From: Sulfopaludibacter sp035606355
GTDB lineage: Bacteria > Acidobacteriota > Terriglobia > Bryobacterales > Bryobacteraceae
DNA length: 64,000 nt
NCBI GenBank assembly: GCA_035606355.1
Contig: DATNFO010000018.1
Coordinates: 124,001-188,000 of the forward strand
Direction of reading: 5' to 3'
Below are positions 1 through 6,289 of this stretch, piece by piece. The notes under the pieces are model-generated. The model worked only from the letters and a program-made list of their open reading frames with translations, was not told where the DNA came from and searched no databases. Each line of letters opens with the position of its first letter. Position 1 is the first letter of the stretch. Position numbers and translations under genes: made by a program.

Positions 1-975
1 GCCGCGCTTCAGGCCAAGGGGCAGGATGGCATTTCGTTCTTCGATGCCGTGGACAAGCAATTGGGGCTGAAACTCGCGCTGAAAGACGTGCCTATGCCGA
101 CACTGAGCATAGAGAAGGTGAACCGGCACCCCTCGGCCAATCCGGACGGCGTGGGCACGTCGCTGGGTCTCGCCGCCGCCCGGTTTGAGGCCGCGAGCAT
201 CAAGCCCGCGGATCCGAACGCGCGGCCATTCCAGGGTCTGGTGTACACCGGCGGCAGCCAGATGCACGCTGGCGGCACTCTGCGTTTCCTGATCGCCGCA
301 TCGATGCAGATCTCGCCGAATATTGCGGGGGACGTGGTGGTCGGGCTGCCGAAATCGGCGGATTCGCAGCGCTGGGACATCTTCGCGAAAGTTCCGGCGA
401 CCGGCGAAGGCGCCCCCAACGTAGTTCACGGGCAGACGCAGCCGCCGCCGCTCAGCATCGGACTGGAGATGTTGCGCGGTCTGCTGCTGGACCAGTTCGA
501 ATTGAAGACTCACACCGAAACTCGGGAAGTGACCGTATATGCACTGACGACCGCAACCGCCAAACCAAAATTGATTCGGGCGGAGGACTCCGAACGGTCC
601 GGTTGCACGCCCGACCCCAGTGCTCCCAAGCCGGTCCCGAACATGGGGCCGATGGTCGTTTGCAAGAACACCAGCACGACCGAGCTCGCCGAGACCTTGC
701 AGCGGATGGCGGGAGCTTATATCGATCATCCGATCGTGGACGCGACAGGACTGGAAGGCGGATGGGACTTTATCCTCGGCTGGACTCCGAAAAACCAGTT
801 GCAGACTGCGCCGGCTGCGGCCGGGGGCGCGTCCGGAGCATTGCTGGAAGCCTCCGATTCGACCGGAATCTCCGTGTTCGAGGCGATTGAGAAAGAGCTC
901 GGATTGAAGCTGGTCAAGCAAAAGCGATCCATTCCCGTGATCATCGTGGATCACGTATTGGAGAAACCAAACTAG
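1..975 (+). CDS. TIGR03435 family protein, tandem two-domain, 5' partial
   Basis: The reading frame is open from the first base, so the start lies upstream of the window. TIGR03435 proteins are secreted proteins of unknown function expanded in Solibacter-like acidobacteria. The first ~45 residues (ending near base 150) have the family's C-terminal signature, F-DAV-KQLGLKL. After a short linker a second complete domain begins with FEAASIKPADPNA and ends with the same signature, GLKLVKQKRSIPVIIVDHV. One polypeptide therefore carries at least two copies of the domain. A single-domain relative is at 4765-5523. The role is unknown, and no catalytic motif is visible. Confidence 0.85.
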   Translation, partial: AALQAKGQDGISFFDAVDKQLGLKLALKDVPMPTLSIEKVNRHPSANPDGVGTSLGLAAARFEAASIKPADPNARPFQGLVYTGGSQMHAGGTLRFLIAASMQISPNIAGDVVVGLPKSADSQRWDIFAKVPATGEGAPNVVHGQTQPPPLSIGLEMLRGLLLDQFELKTHTETREVTVYALTTATAKPKLIRAEDSERSGCTPDPSAPKPVPNMGPMVVCKNTSTTELAETLQRMAGAYIDHPIVDATGLEGGWDFILGWTPKNQLQTAPAAAGGASGALLEASDSTGISVFEAIEKELGLKLVKQKRSIPVIIVDHVLEKPN

Positions 976-1070
976 CGGCGGGCGCGTGGCTATGGCAAGC
1001 TAAAAGGATGCCCTGCCTTGCTTCCGAAGGCAGGTGGGGCACACTTCCTTTGCGGAAGGAGTGGCGAGCC

Positions 1071-1589
1071 GTGAACAAAGTCTACGCGTGGTATCCTCAC
1101 GACGGAAACCTGGGTCATGCATCGATGGATATCTCCTTCGGAGGCGGCCCCGGAGTTGCCGAATACGTGAGTTTTTGGCCCAAAGGGTTGATCGATAGAC
1201 ACATATTGGTAACCGGCGGGGGCTCGACGAATTACACTTACCCTCAGGATGTGAAAGCCCAAGGGTGCGATCCACATGCCACCATCGAAATCGATTGCCT
1301 CGACGAGAACAAGATGCGGGCCTTCTGGCTCTCTCACCTTCCGGGAGCTCGTTATTCTCTACTGTTCAAGAACTGCGCGAATTTCGTCTGCGCAACGCTC
1401 TTAGAGGGCGGCGCCGCGTTCTGCGACGCAGTGAACCGTTTCACGGGGAGTCATTCGCTTTGGACGCCTTATGAGGTGGTCACGCTGGCCGAGTTGACCG
1501 CCGATAACTCGGACGTCATCAAGAAGCAGCGCATCCTCGGCCAACCGGAACAGCCGCATATGGGCTATTGGCGATACATGGGCCGCTGA
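1071..1589 (+). CDS. Hypothetical protein with a possible permuted papain-like (NlpC/P60-type) fold
   Basis: About 172 aa. I chose GTG 1071 because AAGGAG (1056-1061) lies 9 nt upstream; the ATG at 1008 has no such site and would add an unlikely N-terminus. The protein begins MNKVYAWYPHDGNLGHASMD. It has a conserved-looking His block (GNLGHASMDI, near residue 15) and later a Cys block (KNCANFVCATLL, near residue 105). The His-before-Cys order resembles circularly permuted NlpC/P60 or LRAT-like thiol hydrolases, where the order of the pair is reversed. That is inference from two short motifs. No signal peptide is visible, so it would act in the cytoplasm or be delivered by another route. Downstream lies a repeat block, so it looks monocistronic. 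Confidence 0.65.
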   Translation: MNKVYAWYPHDGNLGHASMDISFGGGPGVAEYVSFWPKGLIDRHILVTGGGSTNYTYPQDVKAQGCDPHATIEIDCLDENKMRAFWLSHLPGARYSLLFKNCANFVCATLLEGGAAFCDAVNRFTGSHSLWTPYEVVTLAELTADNSDVIKKQRILGQPEQPHMGYWRYMGR

Positions 1590-1610
1590 GGCGCCATGCC
1601 GATATCTACC

Positions 1611-2025
1611 GGGCTTGTGAAAAAATCCGGCTGCCGTTCTCGTCGCGCTCCGTCCGCCTTTCGATGCACCTTTTACCGCTCCCTCACGGGTTTGTGAAGA
1701 AATCCGGCTGTTGTTCTCGTCGCGCTCCATCCGCCTTTCGATACACCTTTTACCGCTCCCTCACGGTCACGGCTCCGTTAGCAGCATCAACTACATACGG
1801 AGCCGTGACCGTGAGGGAGCGGTAAAAGGTGCCGGGGATAGGAGTACGGTTGAATGCGGCAAAAAAAGCAATTCGGTATTTTTTCACAACCCCTGACGGT
1901 CGCGGCTCCGTTAGCAGAATCAAGTACATACGGGGCCGTGACCGTAAGGGAGCGGTAAAAGGTGCCGGGGATAGGAGTGCGATTGAATGGCGGCAAAAAG
2001 GCAATTCGATATCTTTTCACAACCC
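1611..2025. repeat. Composite intergenic repeat, copy 1 (A-A-hairpin-B-hairpin-B)
   Basis: Two 77-nt tandem A units (1611-1687, 1688-1764) share the core GAAATCCGGCTGTTGTTCTC and end in ACCTTTTACCGCTCCCTCAC. They run into a hairpin with 35-nt arms (1744-1778 and 1797-1831, essentially perfect) and an 18-nt loop, TAGCAGCATCAACTACAT. A B unit (about 1811-1893) has a different middle, GCGGCAAAAAAAGCAATTCG. A second, smaller hairpin (1896-1911 with 1930-1945, same loop length) leads into another B unit ending at the M28 stop codon. It lies between convergent genes. The other copies are at 16119, 18931 and 30346. Confidence 0.95.
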
Positions 2026-3657
2026 CTACCGTCCGCGGCCGGCTCCGGGTTTTGGCATTGGATTGCGGGGGAGCTGCTCTCCCCGATTGGCCGTATTGTA
2101 GACAAACCAGGCCATGACGGCGGAGGCTTGCTCCATGTCGTTGGGGCGGAGCTCGTCGTAGACATCCATGTTGGTGTGGTGGGTGCGCGAGCCGTAGTCC
2201 AGCGGATCCTGAATGAATTGGAAAGCGGGCAGGCCGACGGCGTCGAACGACACGTGGTCTGTGCTGCCGGTGTTGCGGATGGTCAGCGTATTCACTCCGA
2301 GGTCGCGGAAGGGTTCGAGCCACGCTTCGAAGATGGGGCGCAACTGATCGTTGTCTTGCATGTAGACGCCGCGAACTTTGCCGCTGCCGTTATCGAGATT
2401 GAAATACGCGGAGAGGCGCGCGTGCTCGGGCTTGGGCTTCATGTCGGCGGGGTCGGCGAAGTGCTCCTTCACATAGGCGCGAGAGCCGAGAATGCCTTGT
2501 TCTTCGCCGGTCCAGAGGGCGATGCGCACGGTGCGGCGGAGCGGCGTGTTCAGGCTCTTGAGAATGCGGACGGCCTCCATGGCGACGGCCGAGCCGGCGG
2601 CGTTGTCGGTGGCGCCGGTAGCCGAAGCCCACGAATCGAAGTGGCCGCCGAGCATCACCAGGCCGGCGTTCGGGTCGCTGCCCGGAATTTCGGCGGCGAT
2701 GTTGAAGCTGTCGGCGGGGTCTGTGAAGCGGGTCTGCACGTCGAGCTCAAGTGTGACGGGGATATTGTGTTGCAGCAGGCGCGCGATGCGGTTGTAGTGC
2801 TCGGCGGCGACCACCACTGAGGGCGGCGGTGGCTCCTGGCTGGGGTTCGGCGATCCGGCGGATTGCACGGCGACGGTGCCGCCTTCCTGGCTGCCCGCGG
2901 AGACGACGGCGACCACGCCTTCTCCCTTGAGGAATTTGTTCAACTCGGAACGGAAGTTCTGCTGGCCTCCGCGTCCACCGCCTGCGCCTCCGCGTCCGCC
3001 CGCTCCGCGACCGGCGGCCGGCGCTGCAGGCGCGGGATTGCGGATGAAGCCGAGGGGCAGGGAAGAGGGATTGCCGCTAGTCGGGTCGGGGGCAGTGGCG
3101 GCGTCGGCGAGCTCGGCATCGGTGAGGCGCACGAAGAGCGGAGCGGTGGGCGGCGCGAGGTCGCGCTCGGGCGAGGTCAGCACGATCTTGCCTTTCAGCT
3201 TGCCCTTCCACTGATTCATTTCTTCGGCATTGGTGATGGTGGCGAGCACGGCTTCGCCGGTGACATCGCCGTTGGTGCCGGGCGACCACGGCTGCGCGTA
3301 GGCGATGAGCGGTTGGAACTGAGGCGACTTGATCATCGCCACCAGGCGCGTGCATTCCCAGCCGCGGCCGAAGGTGCCTCCGCCTCCCCAGGGTTCGATT
3401 TTGGCGTTGACGAGCCCCCACTCGGTAAGCTTTTTGACCGCCCAATCGGCGGCCTCTTTGATTTGCGGCGAGCCAGTGAGGCGCGGGCCGTAGCGGTCTG
3501 TCAGCCAGAACGCAGTGTCCATCACTTTGGAGTTGCGGCCGAAGGCTTCGGAGCGAATCTTGTGAGCGGCGGAGAGATCGACCCTCTCGCGTTCCTGGGC
3601 GTTGAGCCAAAGGCAGACGCCAAGAGCGGCGAGTACGGCGACAGCGGATTTGCGCAT
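2026..3657 (-). CDS. M28 family metallopeptidase, secreted
   Basis: 543 aa with an N-terminal signal peptide (MRKSAVAVLAALGVCLWLNA). A PA-like region with a Gly/Arg-rich insertion (about residues 205-232) precedes the M28 zinc aminopeptidase domain. The metal ligands of the family are present: GGHFDSW (His near 339), GATDNAAG (Asp), GEEQG (catalytic Glu and ligand Glu near 384), an Asp in YFNLDNGSG, and a terminal His in RTHHTNMD (near 492). It probably removes amino acids or dipeptides from peptides in the periplasm or outside the cell. The tail PKPGAGRGR is low complexity. It is convergent with the gene ending at 1589, and the stop codon touches the composite repeat. Confidence 0.92.
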   Translation of the reverse strand: MRKSAVAVLAALGVCLWLNAQERERVDLSAAHKIRSEAFGRNSKVMDTAFWLTDRYGPRLTGSPQIKEAADWAVKKLTEWGLVNAKIEPWGGGGTFGRGWECTRLVAMIKSPQFQPLIAYAQPWSPGTNGDVTGEAVLATITNAEEMNQWKGKLKGKIVLTSPERDLAPPTAPLFVRLTDAELADAATAPDPTSGNPSSLPLGFIRNPAPAAPAAGRGAGGRGGAGGGRGGQQNFRSELNKFLKGEGVVAVVSAGSQEGGTVAVQSAGSPNPSQEPPPPSVVVAAEHYNRIARLLQHNIPVTLELDVQTRFTDPADSFNIAAEIPGSDPNAGLVMLGGHFDSWASATGATDNAAGSAVAMEAVRILKSLNTPLRRTVRIALWTGEEQGILGSRAYVKEHFADPADMKPKPEHARLSAYFNLDNGSGKVRGVYMQDNDQLRPIFEAWLEPFRDLGVNTLTIRNTGSTDHVSFDAVGLPAFQFIQDPLDYGSRTHHTNMDVYDELRPNDMEQASAVMAWFVYNTANRGEQLPRNPMPKPGAGRGR

Positions 3658-3742
3658 GGGGGCAGAGTATCACAGTGCGGCAGGCCGCAACCGGAGCGTC
3701 AGTATCAGGCGCGCATGGCGCGCCCCGGCGAGCTTCGCTCGC

Positions 3743-3773
3743 TGCAACCGGTCAGGAGACCGGTCGCTACCGG
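3743..3773. repeat. REP-like 31-nt hairpin repeat, copy 1
   Basis: The motif begins TGCAACCGG and ends CGCTACCGG. It contains a 6-bp stem (CCGGTC/GACCGG) with an AGGA loop. A related 31-mer sits at 6259-6289, with one compensatory stem change (T-A to C-G). It lies in the 146-nt gap between the divergently placed regions upstream of the M28 gene and downstream of the VWA gene. A degenerate start, GCAACCGGAGCGTCAG, lies about 60 nt before it. Confidence 0.7.
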
Positions 3774-3803
3774 TCGGTCCGCGGACAAGTGAGATTACAA
3801 AAG

Positions 3804-4691
3804 CTACTTCAGAAAATAGCCTTTGCGCGCGAAGACTTGTGCGCCGGTGTACTTGAGCTTGGCGGCGGGGGAGAGGTCCACGGAGACTTTACGGGCGCTG
3901 CCCGGCTTGCCGGTGGGCGGCTCGTAGTAGAGACTGTAGCGCTTTCGCATACGGCGGAGCATTTCGCGGAACGCATGGCCGGGATCGTCGGCATCGACCG
4001 TTTCGCCTCCGGTTTTCTCCACGACTCCGAGGATGTCTTCGCTGGTGGGGCCGGGAAGCGCGCCTCCGAATTGCTGGGGATGGGAGCGGATGATCAGGCC
4101 GCAGAGCAGGATGTCGTTCTGCCACATGCGGTCGACGACGTTTTTCTCGCGCGCGGAGAACTGGCCTTCGTCGTCGGTGAAGACGAGGATGGCGCGGCGC
4201 TTGTGCGGGTCTGAGTTCTTTTCGAAGTACTTTGCGGCCTCATTGATTGCGCCGAGGATGTGGGTACCTCCGCCGAAGCGGAGGTCGACGACGCGGCTGA
4301 CGTTATCGGCCGCTTCGTCGAGATCGTCGGTGAAGCCGGCCATCAGGTAAGCGTCGGTGTTGAAGTCCGCGACGGCGATGCGGTCTCCCTTGCGGAGCTC
4401 CGACAGGGCAGTGCGCGCGCTGGCTGCGACGCGGCGGATACTGGGCTTCATGGATTCGCTGATGTCGAACAGCAGGAGCAGGTCGAGGGGGTCTTCATCC
4501 TGGGTGCAATACTTGATGGCTTGCGGCTGGCCGTTGTCTTTGACGATGAAATCTTCGGCTTGCAGTCCTTCGACGATTCCGGCGGGAGAAGAAACCTGTG
4601 CATCCACACGCACGAGGGCGACTCCGGTGCGGAAGACGGGATCCTGTGCGGGCAATGCGGCGATCAAGGCCAGAAGGGCGAGCGTACGCAC
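3804..4691 (-). CDS. VWA domain protein (acidobacterial VWFA-related, TIGR03436-like)
   Basis: 295 aa with a signal peptide (MRTLALLALIAALPAQ). An N-terminal beta-rich region (VALVRVDAQVSSPAGIVEGL, then a DFIVKDNG motif) is followed by a von Willebrand A domain. The MIDAS motif LLFDISESMK (DxSxS, near residue 95) and the later GGGTHILGAI and LVFTDDEG blocks are intact. The combination of DFxVxDNG and VWA is the signature of the acidobacterial VWFA-related family. These are secreted or periplasmic adhesion-type proteins; the ligand is unknown. It is transcribed away from the divergent TIGR03435 gene at 4765, with 73 nt between the two starts. Confidence 0.88.
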   Translation of the reverse strand: MRTLALLALIAALPAQDPVFRTGVALVRVDAQVSSPAGIVEGLQAEDFIVKDNGQPQAIKYCTQDEDPLDLLLLFDISESMKPSIRRVAASARTALSELRKGDRIAVADFNTDAYLMAGFTDDLDEAADNVSRVVDLRFGGGTHILGAINEAAKYFEKNSDPHKRRAILVFTDDEGQFSAREKNVVDRMWQNDILLCGLIIRSHPQQFGGALPGPTSEDILGVVEKTGGETVDADDPGHAFREMLRRMRKRYSLYYEPPTGKPGSARKVSVDLSPAAKLKYTGAQVFARKGYFLK

Positions 4692-4764
4692 GTTCCTAGT
4701 TTGTCATGCGCGGCGGACGGTTGGAGAATCCTATCGTCTTGCGGCGGCGCGCGTCCATCACTGG

Positions 4765-5523
4765 ATGAAGGCGGCGCTACTGAGTGTTCTCTGGCTTGCG
4801 GCTCATTCGGCGGTGGGCGCGCAGGAGTTAACGTTTGAAGTTGCGTCGGTGAAGCCGAATACTTCGATGAGCTCGGACGTGAATGTGAATCGTTCGCCGG
4901 GTGGCGGCTTGGACGCGGTAAATGTGCCTGCCCGCGCGCTGGTTACGATCGCGTATTCGCTTCGCGACCAGCAACTGATTGGCGCTCCGGGCTGGCTGGA
5001 CGTGGAGCGTTACGATATCCACGCCAAGGCTCCCGCCGGGGAGCCCGAAGCGCAGTTTAACGATAAGAGCGCGGGTGAAAGGATGCGGCTGCGGCTGCGC
5101 GCGCTGCTCGCGGACCGCTTCCAACTCGTGCTGCACGAGGACACCAGAGAAATGCCCGTGTATGCGCTGACGATAGGAAAGAACGGCATTCATCCGGCGC
5201 TGAAACGGTGGCAGGACGGCGACGAGCAGGGCCCGCAGAACATCGGGCGCAACAACAGTTATCAGGCGAAGAAGGTATCGATGAAGGCGTTTGCCGAGGG
5301 CTATCTTTCAGGGCGGATGGGGCGGGTGGTTGTGGATCAAACCGGCCTGAGCGGCGACTACAACTTTAAACTGGAGTTCCTTCCCGATAAAGAAGCGGAG
5401 CAGAAGGGCGGCATGACCTTCCTGGACGCGCTCGAAAAGGATCTCGGTCTGAAACTCGAATCGCGAAGGGCACCCATCAAGGTTCTGGTGATCGATCGGG
5501 TGGAGCGTCCGGCGGCGAACTAA
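4765..5523 (+). CDS. TIGR03435 family protein, single domain
   Basis: 252 aa, with start ATG 4765 chosen because it gives a clean signal peptide (MKAALLSVLWLAAHSAVGAQ). The mature part opens with FEVASVKPNTS, contains ALLADRFQLVLHEDTREMPV, and ends in DALEKDLGLKLESRRAPIKV, all typical of the TIGR03435 family. The family has no known function; members are exported and numerous in Solibacter-type genomes. It is the single-domain counterpart of the double-domain gene at the window start. It ends in a strong hairpin shared with the convergent outer-membrane gene. Confidence 0.85.
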   Translation: MKAALLSVLWLAAHSAVGAQELTFEVASVKPNTSMSSDVNVNRSPGGGLDAVNVPARALVTIAYSLRDQQLIGAPGWLDVERYDIHAKAPAGEPEAQFNDKSAGERMRLRLRALLADRFQLVLHEDTREMPVYALTIGKNGIHPALKRWQDGDEQGPQNIGRNNSYQAKKVSMKAFAEGYLSGRMGRVVVDQTGLSGDYNFKLEFLPDKEAEQKGGMTFLDALEKDLGLKLESRRAPIKVLVIDRVERPAAN

Positions 5524-5557
5524 GCCCGGCGGCAGCATATGACGCCCCGCCGGGCTT
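5522..5557. terminator. Bidirectional hairpin between convergent genes
   Basis: AAGCCCGGCGG (5522-5532) pairs perfectly with CCGCCGGGCTT (5547-5557) across a 14-nt loop. It lies directly after the stop of the TIGR03435 gene and before the stop of the opposing barrel gene. There is no long U tract, so it is intrinsic-terminator-like rather than canonical. Confidence 0.6.
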
Positions 5558-5562
5558 GCGAG

Positions 5563-6189
5563 TTACCAGCGGAAGCCGAAGGTTACCGGAACATAGTCCG
5601 TGTGAGAATCGCGCATGAAGATCCGGTTGTACTTGGCTTCGGCGAAAAACTTTCCGTGCCACTTGGAACCGAATGCAATGCCCATGCCGATATCGACGCC
5701 CGGCTTATTGACCGTGTAGGAAGCCAGCACCTGATTGGTGCTGACCGCAACGGGGAAGAAGCCGAAGAACGGATCGAAGCCCGTGGTGATGGCGGTCGCC
5801 GGAGCCGTGAGGTCCTGGTTGCGATGGTAAATGCCGCCGCCTCCGGTGATATACACGTCGGCGTGCGACTTAGGTGCGATGTGAATGATCGGGTCGAGCG
5901 TAGCGGAGAAGATGTGGAAGCCGCCGCCCGGAGCTCCTACATTGGCGAGCGTGGTGGAGTTGATGCCGAAGGAGGAGTAATTGGCGTCGACTAACAGCCC
6001 GACATACGGGTTGAAGTTATACCCTACGCCCGCGCCGACATTCCACCCCATGTCGGTAACACGGCCGGTGTGGCCTACCGGTTCGGTAAAGCCGGCTCCT
6101 ATGTTAAATGCTACGTGCGAACGTTCCTGCGCTCCCGCGGAAACGATGAGTAATAAGGAAAGAGATGCTGAAGTAAGAAGTGTTTTCAT
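5563..6189 (-). CDS. Outer-membrane beta-barrel protein
   Basis: 208 aa with a signal peptide ending near SAGAQ. The mature protein alternates polar and hydrophobic residues and is rich in Gly and aromatics (NVGAGVGYNFNPYVGLLVDA, DIGMGIAFGSKWHGKFFAEA). It ends in the C-terminal aromatic FGFRW expected for BAM-inserted barrels. Size and pattern fit an eight-stranded OmpA/OmpW-like barrel. The substrate or partner is unknown. It is convergent with the TIGR03435 gene and is followed upstream by 93 nt without a gene. Confidence 0.8.
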   Translation of the reverse strand: MKTLLTSASLSLLLIVSAGAQERSHVAFNIGAGFTEPVGHTGRVTDMGWNVGAGVGYNFNPYVGLLVDANYSSFGINSTTLANVGAPGGGFHIFSATLDPIIHIAPKSHADVYITGGGGIYHRNQDLTAPATAITTGFDPFFGFFPVAVSTNQVLASYTVNKPGVDIGMGIAFGSKWHGKFFAEAKYNRIFMRDSHTDYVPVTFGFRW

Positions 6190-6258
6190 TGGTTACAGAC
6201 CCCAGCTTCAGCTTTGCAAGTAAGTTACCTGTGTTCGGGGGTGAACAATACGATTCAG

Positions 6259-6289
6259 TGCAACCGGCCCGGAGGCAGGCCGCTACCGG
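6259..6289. repeat. REP-like 31-nt hairpin repeat, copy 2, overlapping the dsbD stop
   Basis: Begins TGCAACCGGCCC and ends CGCTACCGG, the same ends as 3743-3773 with 5 differences in 31 nt. The stem keeps 5 of 6 pairs, with one compensatory change and one lost pair. Its last bases provide the stop codon and final Arg codon of the dsbD-like gene on the minus strand. Confidence 0.68.

Noticed and set aside
1605..2045. Small ORFs inside the composite repeats
   Set aside because: They are short, occur on both strands and exist only because the repeat has few stops; translations differ between copies.
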